From Dyella flava (GTDB lineage Bacteria; Pseudomonadota; Gammaproteobacteria; Xanthomonadales; Rhodanobacteraceae), in assembly GCF_016904955.1 (NCBI RefSeq), contig NZ_JADIKE010000026.1, positions 1 to 64,000 on the forward strand: a DNA stretch of 64,000 bases, written 5' to 3'. The number at the start of each line of letters is the position of its first letter. Position 1 is the stretch's first letter. A program made the position numbers and the translations under genes. The notes under the pieces are model-generated. The model saw only the letters and a program-made list of their open reading frames with translations. It was not told the DNA's origin and ran no database searches. Positions 27,705 to 38,531 of the stretch are shown here, piece after piece.

Positions 27705-28127
27705 ATGTTACCCGTGAGCCGATCCATCGTCCTGCCGGAATCCGAGCTGGTCGTACGCTTCCTGCGTGCCGACGGTCCCGGCGGCCAGCATGTAAACCGC
27801 ACCGAAAGTGCGGTCGAACTGCGTTTCGACGTAATGCATTCGCCCTCGTTGCCCGATGATGTGCGTACACGTTTGCTGGCCCGCAGTGACCGGCGGCTTA
27901 CCGACGAGGGTGTGCTGGTGATCCAGGCGCGCCGCTTCCGCGACCAGGGCCGCAATCGCGAGGATGCCCGCGAGCGTTTGGTCGAGATCCTGCGTAGCGC
28001 GCTGGTCGTCCCCAAGAAGCGCATTGCCACCAAGCCCACCCGCGCGTCGCAGCAACGTCGTCTGGAAGGAAAGCAGCAGCGCGCCAAAACCAAGCAAAAC
28101 CGATCGCGATCCTGGAGCCATGAGTGA
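27705..28127 (+). CDS. arfB: Alternative ribosome-rescue factor / peptidyl-tRNA hydrolase
   Basis: 140 residues. The GGQ motif of release factors is present in RADGPGGQHVNRTESAVELR, followed by a short domain and a long basic C-terminal tail (KKRIATKPTRASQQRR to the end) that in ArfB enters the empty mRNA channel of stalled ribosomes. It hydrolyses peptidyl-tRNA on non-stop complexes. The stop overlaps the GTG start of the acyltransferase gene. A 16S helix or codon-recognition domain, as in RF1/RF2, is absent. Confidence 0.93.
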   Translation: MLPVSRSIVLPESELVVRFLRADGPGGQHVNRTESAVELRFDVMHSPSLPDDVRTRLLARSDRRLTDEGVLVIQARRFRDQGRNREDARERLVEILRSALVVPKKRIATKPTRASQQRRLEGKQQRAKTKQNRSRSWSHE

Positions 28128-28720
28128 GCGAGCCCATCCTGCCAGCGGTGCCGGCGCAAGCCCCAAAGCTCAACAGCCGCTTCTGGCCGTGGCTGATGCG
28201 CAGCCTGTTGCGGCTCTCCGGCTGGCGCCTGCTCGGTAAGCTACCCGATCTGCCAAAGCTGATCATCATCGGCGCTCCCCACTCGTCCTATTGGGACGGC
28301 ATCTGGGGGCTGATGATGAAAATCGGGCTGGGCGTGAACATCAACATCATGATCAAGCGCGAAGTGCTCGACGGCCCGCTAGGGATCATCCTGCGCCCGA
28401 TCGGCCTGATTCCGATCAATCGCAGCGCAGCGCTGAATGTGGTGGACCAGATGGTGCAGCGCTTCGGCGAGCACGAGCGCATGTGGCTGGGGATTACGCC
28501 CGAAGGCACGCGCAAGCGCGTGAAGCAGTGGAAATCGGGCTTTCTGCGCATCGCGCGCGAAGCGGATGTACCGATCCAGACTGTCTTCATCGATTATCCG
28601 AGCAAGACGTTCACACTTGGACCGCTGGTGCAGGCCAGCGCCGATCCCGATGCGGACATGACCATGATTCGCGCGCTGTTCCGGCCGTACCGGGGGAAGC
28701 ATCGGAATACCGAGGAGTAA
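28124..28720 (+). CDS. PlsC-like acyltransferase
   Basis: 198 residues, GTG start overlapping the arfB stop, with GGAG upstream. The acyltransferase box HxxxxD reads APHSSYWDGIWG (near residue 53); block II RPIGLIPINRS and block III ITPEGTRKR follow in order. It probably acylates lysophosphatidic acid or a similar acceptor at the inner membrane. It is shorter than E. coli PlsC, resembling small PlsC-like proteins whose acceptor is often unproven. Confidence 0.85.
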   Translation: MSEPILPAVPAQAPKLNSRFWPWLMRSLLRLSGWRLLGKLPDLPKLIIIGAPHSSYWDGIWGLMMKIGLGVNINIMIKREVLDGPLGIILRPIGLIPINRSAALNVVDQMVQRFGEHERMWLGITPEGTRKRVKQWKSGFLRIAREADVPIQTVFIDYPSKTFTLGPLVQASADPDADMTMIRALFRPYRGKHRNTEE

Positions 28721-28806
28721 GGAGAGAAGAGAGAGGAGTGAGAAGTGAGAGGAAAAGCGATGGGTGCTCTTCTCTTACTTCTCACTCCCCTCTCTTCTCC
28801 ACTCGC
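28721..28806. repeat. GAGTGAG-type palindromic repeat, copy 3
   Basis: Begins at the stop codon of the acyltransferase gene. The left arm (about 28721-28759, GGAGAGAAGAGAGAGGAGTG onward) is mirrored by the right arm (28766-28806) around GCGATGGGTGC, with several mismatches. It reaches the end of the convergent SnoaL-like gene, so it may also serve as a two-way transcription stop. Confidence 0.75.
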
Positions 28807-28811
28807 TCTTT

Positions 28812-29252
28812 CTAGCAATGGTCTTTGCGTTCGTTGTCGGACAAACCGATGATGAGCCAGCGATCCTGGAGCTTGCCGAGTGTGATCACATCCGTGCCGC
28901 AGTGATCCACACGGCCATTGATGGTGAATGTGTAGGGCGCCCATACGACTGCAAGATCCTGATCGACATGCAGCTGTGGCTGATAAATGCGCTCGGCGAT
29001 GGGACCGCCTCGATGTGCGGCGATGGCATCTGCCAGCTTTTCGATGCTTAGCCGGTGCAATGCATTCTGTTGCACGCTGGTGATTTCGATATTCGGAGCC
29101 AACACGGCCAGCAAACCGTTCTTGTCCTGTCTGCCGAGGGCGTCGAAAAAACGTTGAACCGGCTCCATCACCTGGGCGTTTTGATCTGCGGCCCTGCAGG
29201 CCCATGAACAGCCCAGGGTGATGGCGGCGAAGGCGAATATACGAAGGTTCAT
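28812..29252 (-). CDS. Exported SnoaL/NTF2-like protein
   Basis: 146 residues. A signal peptide (MNLRIFAFAAITLGCSWACRA) suggests export; SWAC is a poor lipobox, so a lipid anchor is uncertain. The rest is a SnoaL/DUF4440-type cone domain: EPVQRFFDALGRQDKNGLLA, a central DQDLAVVWAPYTFTINGRVDHCG and DRWLIIGLSDNE. Such folds bind small hydrophobic ligands or act as isomerases, but no substrate can be inferred. It is flanked on both sides by GAGTGAG repeats. Confidence 0.75.
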   Translation of the reverse strand: MNLRIFAFAAITLGCSWACRAADQNAQVMEPVQRFFDALGRQDKNGLLAVLAPNIEITSVQQNALHRLSIEKLADAIAAHRGGPIAERIYQPQLHVDQDLAVVWAPYTFTINGRVDHCGTDVITLGKLQDRWLIIGLSDNERKDHC

Positions 29253-29280
29253 GTCGCATGTCCTTTTGGGAAATGGCTTG

Positions 29281-29357
29281 GGAAGAAGAGAGAGGAGTGA
29301 GAGAAGAGCGATGGGTGCTTTTCCTCTTACTCCTCACTCCTATCTCCGCTCTCTTCA
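29281..29357. repeat. GAGTGAG-type palindromic repeat, copy 4
   Basis: GGAAGAAGAGAGAGGAGTGA onward is mirrored by CTCTTACTCCTCACTCC and CTCTCTTC around the loop GCGATGGGTGCT, the same loop as in copy 3. It sits between the SnoaL-like and LysR genes. Confidence 0.75.
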
Positions 29358-29375
29358 AGAACGCAGCTCTCCCGA

Positions 29376-30416
29376 TCAACGCTCCGAGTGGCCTGACTCA
29401 TCGTAATCGCGATGGGTGAGCAAGCCTGGCCGGATCAAGTCGATAAAGGCCCGCGCTTCCGCGCTGAGATACTTGCCCTTGCGCATCACCACGCCGTAAC
29501 TGCGTTGCGGAAAGTATTGCCGCATGTTGCGTACGGCGAGACGGTTGCGATCCGCCTCGGTGATGCAGATGCCGGTGACGATGGAAATACCCATGCCCAT
29601 TGCCACGTATTCCTTGATCACTTCCCAGCCACCGACTTCGATCGCCACCTGATAGGGCACTTGCCGCTGCTGGAACACCAGATCGACCAGCCGATAGGTG
29701 GACAGGCGCTGCGGCGGAAGGATCAGGCCGTAAGGTGAAAGATCCTCCAGCGCCACGCTGTGCTTGCGCGCCAGCGGATGATCCAGTGGCGTGATCAGCA
29801 TCGGGTCGTAGTGATAGACCGGTGCCCAGGCGATGTCGTTGGGCACGTCGAGCATCGAGCCCACCGCAAAATCCGCTTCGTCGGCGCGCAGCAAGGCCAT
29901 GCCGTCCTTGCCGGTGACATTGGCCAGTTGCAGTTGCACATCGGGAAACTGTTCGCGGTAGCGGCGCACCAGTTCCGGCAGCAGGTATTGGATGGTCGAG
30001 CTGCCTGCCGCCACGATCAGTCGTCCGGATTGCAGGCCCTTGATCTTGGTCTGGAACTCACGGTCGAGGTTTTCCCAGCCCTCAACCAGCGGGCGCGCCA
30101 GTTCGTACAGCGCCTCGCCGGCATCGGTGAGGTTGATGCGGCGACGGCTGCGCCGCAGGAGCTCCACCCCCAGCTCGCGCTCGAGCGCCTGCAACTGCAG
30201 GCTGATCGAGGGCTGCGAAAGATACAGCGACTCGGCGGCGCGGCTGAGGGTGCCGAGCTTTACCGTCGCGACAAAGGCGCGCATCTGCTTCAGCCGGTTG
30301 CCCTTGTAATAGAAGCGGCCGGCGTCACCCGAGGCCGGCATGTCTTTCCCTGGCCGCTTTTTGGTCCTCGTAACCGCCTTTTTTGTCATGTTTGGCTTCC
30401 GGACAGGATCTTTCAT
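29376..30416 (-). CDS. LysR-family regulator divergent from aceBA
   Basis: 346 residues. A basic Lys/Arg-rich extension of ~40 residues precedes the helix-turn-helix (GTLSRAAESLYLSQPSISLQ), followed by the CysB-like substrate-binding domain (IVAAGSSTIQYLLPELVRRY, GISIVTGICITE). It is divergent from malate synthase with a 124-base AT-rich gap, so it likely senses a metabolite of the glyoxylate shunt or fatty-acid/acetate use and controls aceBA. An alternative start at 30389 has GGAAG upstream and would shorten the extension. The ligand is unknown. Confidence 0.88.
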   Translation of the reverse strand: MKDPVRKPNMTKKAVTRTKKRPGKDMPASGDAGRFYYKGNRLKQMRAFVATVKLGTLSRAAESLYLSQPSISLQLQALERELGVELLRRSRRRINLTDAGEALYELARPLVEGWENLDREFQTKIKGLQSGRLIVAAGSSTIQYLLPELVRRYREQFPDVQLQLANVTGKDGMALLRADEADFAVGSMLDVPNDIAWAPVYHYDPMLITPLDHPLARKHSVALEDLSPYGLILPPQRLSTYRLVDLVFQQRQVPYQVAIEVGGWEVIKEYVAMGMGISIVTGICITEADRNRLAVRNMRQYFPQRSYGVVMRKGKYLSAEARAFIDLIRPGLLTHRDYDESGHSER

Positions 30417-30540
30417 GACAGATTCTTCAATACCTTAGCGTATGTATTAATAATTATAATATCTACAATTGAAATATTTGTTTTGTCAAATCGATGTGTG
30501 CTGACTAGCTTCTTCGCCGAACCTTCTGGTGGAGAAGCTC
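30417..30540. promoter_or_regulatory. Divergent AT-rich control region, lysR / aceB
   Basis: The 124 bases between the divergent start codons are strikingly A/T-rich at 30440-30490 (ATTAATAATTATAATATC) in an otherwise GC-rich sequence. It probably holds both promoters and LysR binding sites; I could not fix individual boxes. The aceB ribosome site GGAG is at its right end. Confidence 0.5.
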
Positions 30541-32136
30541 ATGGCAGTACCCAGTGAAAAGTTCGTCAGTCAGCCGGCCCAGATCCATGCCGACACCGCC
30601 GGCTATGAAGACATCCTGACCCCGGAGGCCCTGGCCTTCCTGGCCCAGTTGCATCGTTTTGCTGAGCCGCGCCGCCAGCAGCTCCTGCAGGCACGGCGCC
30701 AGCGCCAGGCCCGCTACGATGCGGGCGCCCTGCCGGATTTCCGGGCCGATACCAAAGCGATCCGCGAGTCCGACTGGACGGTGGCGCCGATTCCGGCCGC
30801 GCTGCAGGACCGCCGCGTGGAGATCACCGGGCCGGTCGAACGCAAGATGATCATCAACGCGCTGAACTCCGGCGCGAAGGTGTTCATGGCCGACTTCGAG
30901 GATTCCTCCGCCCCCAGCTTCACCAACCAGCTGGATGGCCAGGTCAACCTGCGCGACGCGGTCGACGGCTCGCTGGAATACCGCTCACCCGAGGGCAAGG
31001 AATACCGGATCGGTCCCCATCCGGCGGTGCTGGTGGTGCGCCCGCGCGGCTGGCATCTGCCGGAACGGCATGTCACGGTCGATGGCGAGACCATGGCTGG
31101 CGCCCTGGTCGACTTCGGCCTGTACGCCTTCCACAACGCCCACCACCTGCACGCCCGTGACCGCGGCCCGTATTTCTACCTGCCCAAGCTTGAGGCGATG
31201 GAAGAAGCGGCGCTGTGGGATGACGTGATGGCGCTGGCGGAGGATGAGCTCGACCTGCCGCTCGGCACGATGAAAGCCACGGTGCTGATCGAGACGCTGC
31301 CCGCGGTGTTCCAGATGCACGAGATCCTGCACGCACTGCGCAAGCGCGTCGTCGGCCTGAACTGTGGCCGCTGGGATTACATCTTCTCCTTCCTCAAGAC
31401 GATGCGTCGTCATCGCGACCGCCTGTTGCCCGACCGCGGCCAAGTGGTGATGACGGTGCCGTTCCTGAAAACGTATTCGGAACTGCTGATCCAGACCTGC
31501 CATCGCCGTGGCGCGTTCGCGATGGGCGGCATGGCCGCGCAGATTCCGATCAAGGGCGATGACGACGCCAACGACCAGGCGATGGCCAAGGTGCGCGCCG
31601 ACAAGCTGCGCGAAGTGCAGGCCGGCCATGACGGCACCTGGGTGGCGCATCCGGCCCTGGTGCCGATCGCCATGGATATTTTCGATCGCCACATGCCCAC
31701 GCCGAACCAGTTGCACGTGCAGCGCGAGGACGTGAAGGCCAACCGCGACATGCTGATCTCGCCCTGCGGCGGCACCATCAGTCGCGCCGGTTTCGACAAC
31801 AACGTCGAAGTGGCGCTGCGCTACACGGCGGCATGGCTGGAAGGCCTGGGCTGCGTGCCGATCCACAACCTGATGGAAGACGCCGCCACGGCCGAGATTG
31901 CCCGCGCACAGCTGTGGCAATGGCTGCATCACGGCAGCCTGGAATTTTCCGATCACGCACCGATCGATTTCGCCTTGTTCGATCACGCGCTGGCTAAGCA
32001 CACCCATCGCCTGAGCGAAAGCACGCTGCCTGGCGCCAGCCGCGCCAAGGATGCCGCGCACCTGCTCGCCACACTGACCCATGCCGATCAACTCGGCGAC
32101 TTCCTCACTCTCCCCGCCTACGAACAGCTCGCCTGA
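30541..32136 (+). CDS. aceB: Malate synthase A
   Basis: 531 residues, as in E. coli AceB (533). It condenses glyoxylate and acetyl-CoA to malate. The family signature [16 protein letters not shown] lies near residue 275; [25 protein letters not shown] and the C-terminal [13 protein letters not shown] are also typical. GGAG precedes the ATG at 30541. Isocitrate lyase follows after 35 bases, forming the glyoxylate shunt operon used during growth on acetate or fatty acids. Confidence 0.97.
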   Translation: MAVPSEKFVSQPAQIHADTAGYEDILTPEALAFLAQLHRFAEPRRQQLLQARRQRQARYDAGALPDFRADTKAIRESDWTVAPIPAALQDRRVEITGPVERKMIINALNSGAKVFMADFEDSSAPSFTNQLDGQVNLRDAVDGSLEYRSPEGKEYRIGPHPAVLVVRPRGWHLPERHVTVDGETMAGALVDFGLYAFHNAHHLHARDRGPYFYLPKLEAMEEAALWDDVMALAEDELDLPLGTMKATVLIETLPAVFQMHEILHALRKRVVGLNCGRWDYIFSFLKTMRRHRDRLLPDRGQVVMTVPFLKTYSELLIQTCHRRGAFAMGGMAAQIPIKGDDDANDQAMAKVRADKLREVQAGHDGTWVAHPALVPIAMDIFDRHMPTPNQLHVQREDVKANRDMLISPCGGTISRAGFDNNVEVALRYTAAWLEGLGCVPIHNLMEDAATAEIARAQLWQWLHHGSLEFSDHAPIDFALFDHALAKHTHRLSESTLPGASRAKDAAHLLATLTHADQLGDFLTLPAYEQLA

Positions 32137-32171
32137 TCGCGCGTATTCACTGCACTTACGGAGCACATGTC

Positions 32172-33467
<1,296 letters not shown>

Positions 33468-33477
33468 TGCACTCACA

Positions 33478-33502
33478 CCCTGCCCGCTTATGGCGGGCAG
33501 GG
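33478..33502 (+). terminator. Hairpin at the end of aceBA
   Basis: CCCTGCCCGC (33478-33487) pairs perfectly with GCGGGCAGGG (33493-33502), loop TTATG. No T-run follows, so termination may be inefficient or the hairpin may protect the mRNA 3' end. Confidence 0.6.
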
Positions 33503-33598
33503 TACATCTCGCATCGCCGTCACGCCGGCCTTCAGCGAGAGGACGGCGAGGTGCAATCGGGACTCATGAAACTGACGTCAAGTACTAAGCACTGCAAC

Positions 33599-35386
33599 TC
33601 AGGGCGTTTCCGGCGGCACCAGCACGATCACCGTCCACCCGGGACGCGGTTCCAGCTCACGACGTTCCGCCGCCACGCGCAACGCAGATTTTTCATCCAC
33701 GCCAAACATCAATATCGACGTCGAACCGTATTGCTCGATGAAGTGCGGCCAGTCGAAGGTTGTCGTGAGCCCGGTTGACTTGATGCGCCAGCCGCGTATC
33801 AGCAACTCCGCAAAGCGCGAATGCGTCATGCCTTCTTCAAAAAGTGCGGGCACCAGCAAGCGATCATTGAGCGCTTTGCGATGAGTGGTTTCCTGCGGTG
33901 CCAGATTGCGCAGCCGGTAGACCTTCTCGCGTCCGAATTCCTGCTGGTAATGCAGGCAAGCCAGGGAATTGCGCTCACGGTGGATGGATAGACCCAGCAT
34001 GTGACCGATACCGACCAGGTCGAGATGGCGATCGGCATATGCAGACACCGGGTTGCCGTAAAACGTGCCGAGACCTTCCATGCGTGCGCGACGAATGCCA
34101 TCCCAGTCGTCATCGGCCAGCAGCACGTGGAATCCGGCTTGCTTGAGCACGCTGCCGATGGCGCGTGCGACCGCATCGGAACCGTAGATCAATACGCCAC
34201 GAGGCTCCGGCTCGGCCACCTTGAGCCATCGCGCCAGCGGCCGGGACGTTGCACTTTGAAACACCACCGTGCCGATGATCAGGATGAATACCAGCGGCAC
34301 TAAAACTTCGCTGCCGTTGATCCCAAGGTTGGACAGGCGCAAGGCGAACAACGCGGTGACCGAGGCCGCCACGATGCCGCGCGGCGCGACCCACGAAATC
34401 AGCGCACGCTCGCGCCAGCTCAGGCTGCTGCCGAGGCTGGATACGATCACGCTGATCGGACGCACGACGAACTGCGCAGCGAGAAAAATACCTACACCGG
34501 CCCACAATGTGCCCGGCGGCAGCGGCCAGCTCAATCGTGCTGCCAGCAGGATGAACAGTATCGACACCAGCAGCACGGTGAGATGTTCCTTGAAATCAAG
34601 GATGTCATCGACGTGCACGTCGCGCATGTTGCACAGCGCGATACCCATGATCGTGACGGCGAGCAGGCCGGAATCATGCGCCATCTCGTTGGAGAGCATG
34701 AACGACAGCAACACGATGGCTAACGCGCCAAAGTTTTGCAGGTATTCGGGAATCAGCTGTCGCCGCAACAGAAACGCCAGTACCAGCGCGGCAACACCAC
34801 CGCACACCACGCCAATCACCACGGTGGACAGGAACACGCCGATCGCATGGCCTTGGTGATGCGACACGATGGCTTCGTAAATCAGCACAGCGAACAGCGC
34901 GCCAAGCGGATCGATCACGATGCCCTCCCAACGCAGCGCATTGGCAATGCGCTCGTTGGGCCGCAAGGTGCGCAGCATGGGTACGATCACGGTGGGGCCG
35001 GTTACACAGGTCAGCGCGCCAAACAACAAGGCCAGATCCCAGCCCAGGCCCGCCATGTAATGTGCTGCAGCCGCCAGCAGCAGCAAGGCGACAATCGCGC
35101 CGTAGCTGACCAGGCCTCGCACCACGTGACTGATCCCCGACAGTTCGTGGAAGCGCAAGGTCAGGCTGCCCTCGAACAAAATCAGGGCCACGGACAGTGA
35201 GACGACTGGCATCAGCAGCGGGCCGAGCACTTTGTCCGGATTGAGCACATGTCCCACCGGGCCAAGCAGAATGCCCGCCAGCAGCAGGAACAGAATGGCG
35301 GGGAGCTTTACCCGCCAAGCCAGCCATTGCGCGAAAAATCCAATGGCCAGCATGCCGGTGAGCAGCAAGCCGAGCTCAATACTCAT
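33599..35386 (-). CDS. CPA1-type Na+(K+)/H+ antiporter with RCK-like domain
   Basis: 595 residues. The first ~400 hold about 12 membrane helices of the cation:proton antiporter family, including GALTCVTGPTVIVPMLRTLR and RWEGIVIDPLGALFAVLIYE with the presumed ion-binding Asp. After helix 12, residues ~410-595 are soluble: RGVLIYGSDAVARAIGSVLKQ is a Rossmann/TrkA-N-like start and LADDDWDGIRRARMEG continues it, suggesting gating by a nucleotide. It works in pH or ion homeostasis at the inner membrane. The start at 35386 has AGGGGG upstream. Ion preference cannot be read. Confidence 0.88.
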   Translation of the reverse strand: MSIELGLLLTGMLAIGFFAQWLAWRVKLPAILFLLLAGILLGPVGHVLNPDKVLGPLLMPVVSLSVALILFEGSLTLRFHELSGISHVVRGLVSYGAIVALLLLAAAAHYMAGLGWDLALLFGALTCVTGPTVIVPMLRTLRPNERIANALRWEGIVIDPLGALFAVLIYEAIVSHHQGHAIGVFLSTVVIGVVCGGVAALVLAFLLRRQLIPEYLQNFGALAIVLLSFMLSNEMAHDSGLLAVTIMGIALCNMRDVHVDDILDFKEHLTVLLVSILFILLAARLSWPLPPGTLWAGVGIFLAAQFVVRPISVIVSSLGSSLSWRERALISWVAPRGIVAASVTALFALRLSNLGINGSEVLVPLVFILIIGTVVFQSATSRPLARWLKVAEPEPRGVLIYGSDAVARAIGSVLKQAGFHVLLADDDWDGIRRARMEGLGTFYGNPVSAYADRHLDLVGIGHMLGLSIHRERNSLACLHYQQEFGREKVYRLRNLAPQETTHRKALNDRLLVPALFEEGMTHSRFAELLIRGWRIKSTGLTTTFDWPHFIEQYGSTSILMFGVDEKSALRVAAERRELEPRPGWTVIVLVPPETP

Positions 35387-35452
35387 GCACACCCCCTTTG
35401 CGGCACATCAGGATGGCCGTATCGCACCATAAACATAGGGGTAAATCCGGGT

Positions 35453-36967
35453 CTAGTCTGATACCAGCGATAAGCGGCGATACTGCAGCGCTTCCGCCAG
35501 ATAGTGGCGGTCGAGCGCGGCGGCGCCATTGTCGAGATCGGCTATGGTACGGGCTACGCGCAAAGTCCGGTGGTAGGCGCGCGCCGACAATCCAAGTCGT
35601 TCGAGGGCTCCATCGAACCAGCGCCGCTCCGCCGGGCCTAATGCGCAATCACGCTCCAGTTCGCGTGTACTGATCTCGGCATTGGGACGGCCGGCGCGAT
35701 TGAGCGCATGCTGGCGCGCGCGGATGACGCGCTTGCGAACCGTGGCAGAGTCTTCGTCACGCGTGCTGCGCGGCGAGCTCAATTCGGTCAGCGGTACGAC
35801 CGGGACTTCCACGCACAGATCAATACGATCAAGTAGCGGACCCGAAATACGCGAGCGATAACGCTGGACCTGGTCCGGCGTGCAGCGACAACGTTGACGC
35901 GAGTCGCCTGCATAGCCGCAAGGACAGGGATTCATCGCTGCGATGAGCTGGAATTGGGCGGGAAAGCTCAGCTGGCGCGCTGCCCGCGAAATCAGGATCT
36001 GTCCGGACTCCATCGGTTCGCGCAACACTTCCAGCACGTGGCGACTGAACTCAGGGAATTCATCCAGGAACAACACCCCGTTATGCGCCAGCGAGATCTC
36101 GCCGGGTCTCGGCTGCGAGCCGCCGCCCACCAGGGCGACCGCGGAGGCGGTGTGGTGCGGCGCACGAAAGGGACGACGGCGCCAGTGGGCGGGATCGACC
36201 GGCTGGCCGGCCACCGACAGGACGGCGCAGGTTTCCAGCGCCTCGGATTCGGTCAGCGGCGGCAGAATGCCGGGCAGGCGCTCGGCCAGCATGGTCTTGC
36301 CGGTGCCGGGCGGCCCCATCAGCAGCAGGTGATGACCGCCGACCGCCGCAATTTCCAGGGCTCGGCGCGCTTGTAGCTGGCCGCGCACATCGATCAGGTC
36401 AGGCCCGGAGTCATCGCCCGTCAACGCAAGCGACGACGTGGGTGGCAGCAGCTCGTGGGAGCCACGCAGCCAGCCGCAAACCTCGGTAAGGGTGTCGGCG
36501 ACGCGCACGTCCACTTCGGAAATCAGCGCCGCCTCCTCGGCATTGGCCCGCGGCACGACCACTCGGCGTCCACGGGCACGGGCTCGCAGCAAGGCGGGCA
36601 GCACGCCTGAAACCGGCCGGAGCTGGCCAGACAACGCCAGTTCGCCCAGAAATTCGCAGTCATCGAGCTTTTCGCGCGGCACCTGATGGCCAGCGGCCAG
36701 GATGCCCAGAGCGATGGCCAGATCGAAGCGACCGCCATCCTTGGGCAACTCGGCCGGAGCCAGATTCACCGTGACCTTGCGGTTGGGATATTCAAAGGCA
36801 GCACTTTGAATGGCCACCCGGACACGATCGCGTGCTTCACGGACCGCCGCTTCGGGCAAGCCAACGATGTGGGTACTGGGAAGACCGCCCGACAGATGGA
36901 CTTCCACCATCACCTGCGGTGCGGCGACGCCCTCCTGGGCACGGCTGAGCGTGACGGCCAGGCTCAT
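35453..36967 (-). CDS. comM: ComM, Mg-chelatase-like AAA+ helicase for transformation
   Basis: 504 residues (YifB/ComM family, usually ~505). An N-terminal Lon-like substrate domain (VEVHLSGGLPSTHIVGLPEAAV) precedes the AAA+ module with Walker A GPPGTGKTMLAERLPGILPP, Walker B VLFLDEFPEFSR and a Cys motif NPCPCGYAGD. In naturally competent bacteria ComM drives branch migration of incoming single-stranded DNA. The start at 36967 matches the family N-terminus; the Shine-Dalgarno is weak. Monocistronic by eye, downstream of ubiK but separated by its terminator. Confidence 0.95.
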   Translation of the reverse strand: MSLAVTLSRAQEGVAAPQVMVEVHLSGGLPSTHIVGLPEAAVREARDRVRVAIQSAAFEYPNRKVTVNLAPAELPKDGGRFDLAIALGILAAGHQVPREKLDDCEFLGELALSGQLRPVSGVLPALLRARARGRRVVVPRANAEEAALISEVDVRVADTLTEVCGWLRGSHELLPPTSSLALTGDDSGPDLIDVRGQLQARRALEIAAVGGHHLLLMGPPGTGKTMLAERLPGILPPLTESEALETCAVLSVAGQPVDPAHWRRRPFRAPHHTASAVALVGGGSQPRPGEISLAHNGVLFLDEFPEFSRHVLEVLREPMESGQILISRAARQLSFPAQFQLIAAMNPCPCGYAGDSRQRCRCTPDQVQRYRSRISGPLLDRIDLCVEVPVVPLTELSSPRSTRDEDSATVRKRVIRARQHALNRAGRPNAEISTRELERDCALGPAERRWFDGALERLGLSARAYHRTLRVARTIADLDNGAAALDRHYLAEALQYRRLSLVSD

Positions 36968-37042
36968 CGGGTGTGAACGCGGTATACGACAGAGTCGCTG
37001 ATTGAACGGTCCATCGAGCGACTCCATGGCAATCGGGGCGAA

Positions 37043-37096
37043 AGAAAAGAGCCGCCCCCGACTCCTTGGGGTGATGGTGACGAATCGGGGGCGGCT
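37043..37096 (-). terminator. Intrinsic terminator after ubiK
   Basis: On the minus strand AGCCGCCCCCGA (37096-37085) pairs perfectly with TCGGGGGCGGCT (37061-37050), 23-base loop, followed by CTTTTCTTTC. It lies 11 bases beyond the ubiK stop and isolates comM. Confidence 0.8.
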
Positions 37097-37107
37097 ACCG
37101 GAACTGG

Positions 37108-37365
37108 CTATGCCCGCTGAGGTGGCACGCCGGATTCCAGTTCCGCCACGCGCCGCTCGAGTTCCTCGACCCTGGCGCGGGTTCGCGCCAATACCTGGGT
37201 CTGAACGTCAAATTCCTCTCGGGTAACTAGCTCGAGATGGCGCAATCCCTGCGCCAGGATATCGCGAAAATTGGCGCGCAAATCCTTATGCGCGTCTGCC
37301 AGCCCTGGCGGTACCAACGAAACAAGTCGAAGGGCAATTTGATCGATATCCTGCCTGCCCGTCAT
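37108..37365 (-). CDS. ubiK: Ubiquinone biosynthesis accessory factor UbiK (BMFP)
   Basis: 85 residues, the BMFP/YqiC family. N-terminal amphipathic helix (QIALRLVSLVPPGLADAHKD) and a C-terminal coiled coil that trimerises (EFDVQTQVLARTRARVEELE). In E. coli it partners UbiJ in the Ubi complex; ubiJ is at 24589 in this window. GAGGTG lies before the ATG at 37365. It is divergent from the PII gene. Confidence 0.9.
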   Translation of the reverse strand: MTGRQDIDQIALRLVSLVPPGLADAHKDLRANFRDILAQGLRHLELVTREEFDVQTQVLARTRARVEELERRVAELESGVPPQRA

Positions 37366-37539
37366 GGTAGGCACCTCGAACTCGTCGGGAGAAAGTGTAA
37401 GGAGTGTGCAAAATCGGGCGCCATCAGTGAGCTCCACCAAAATGTGTAGGCATTTTCCTACAAGATAGGACAGGCTAGCTTTCAGCTAGGCAGAATGTAT
37501 GCTCCGCATCGCGTAACCGGGCCAGTTGGGGCCTGATGA

Positions 37540-37887
<348 letters not shown>

Positions 37888-37899
37888 CTTAGACCCTGC

Positions 37900-38439
37900 C
37901 TACACCGGCTGCCCCGGCCGGCTGCGCAGGACGCGCTGGTGATGCATCAGCAGGCCGGCGAAATAGCAGACGTAATACCCGACCAGCAGACCGAATATGG
38001 CCAAGGTCAGCGGACTTTGGCCGATGGCCGGACTCTGGATCGGCGGCGTCGCTCCGGTGACATCCTGCATTTGCGGATAAAGCATGGCGAAGCGGTAGAG
38101 CAAACGGGCCAGGAACAGCATGGTCACTAACGTACCGATATAGGGATTGGGCACATAGCAGTCGCCCTTGACCGGATCGACCAGGAACCGGGTAAAGCGC
38201 AAGCCGAGCAGGCCCAGTGCGACACCGGCGATCACGCCTCCGCCGATCCCGCCCAGCAAGCTGATGTTGTGCAGGGATGCCGCCAGGATCACGCAGCCCA
38301 GCACCGCAAAAATGACAATACGCAGGGTCATTCTGTTGCGCCGGATCGGTTGCGGCCCGAACTGGCTGCGCACACGCCGCAACACCGCAAATGCCAGCAA
38401 CGGGAGCATGATCAGGGGCGTGGTGAAATGAGGTGCCAT
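37900..38439 (-). CDS. CcdC-like (DUF1453) integral membrane protein
   Basis: 179 residues with about five membrane helices. The N-terminal helix (TPLIMLPLLAFAVLRRVRSQFGPQPIRRN) and the RR-x-R-x-x-x-GPQ pattern resemble the CcdC/DUF1453 family, in which some members are linked to cytochrome c maturation; the role here is unknown. The start at 38439 is preferred (AGGTAG upstream) over 38517, whose extra residues are hydrophilic. It is convergent with the PII gene, 12 bases apart. Confidence 0.65.
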   Translation of the reverse strand: MAPHFTTPLIMLPLLAFAVLRRVRSQFGPQPIRRNRMTLRIVIFAVLGCVILAASLHNISLLGGIGGGVIAGVALGLLGLRFTRFLVDPVKGDCYVPNPYIGTLVTMLFLARLLYRFAMLYPQMQDVTGATPPIQSPAIGQSPLTLAIFGLLVGYYVCYFAGLLMHHQRVLRSRPGQPV

Positions 38440-38470
38440 GCTGCTACCTGTGTGCGGGAAAGGTGCGGGC

Positions 38471-38511
38471 AGCTTAGGGCCTGTTTGCACGACAGGCGAC
38501 TGACGCCTGTC
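38471..38511. repeat. Solo half of the AGGGCCTGTT repeat plus short hairpin
   Basis: AGCTTAGGGCCTGTTTGCAC matches, with one change, the outer left arm of the large inverted repeat at 41024. It is followed by GACAGGCG-ACTGA-CGCCTGTC (38491-38511), an 8-bp hairpin 20 bases beyond the gpmA stop which may end that transcript; no T-run is seen. Confidence 0.5.
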
Positions 38512-38531
38512 ATGCATTCTTACCGGGAGAT

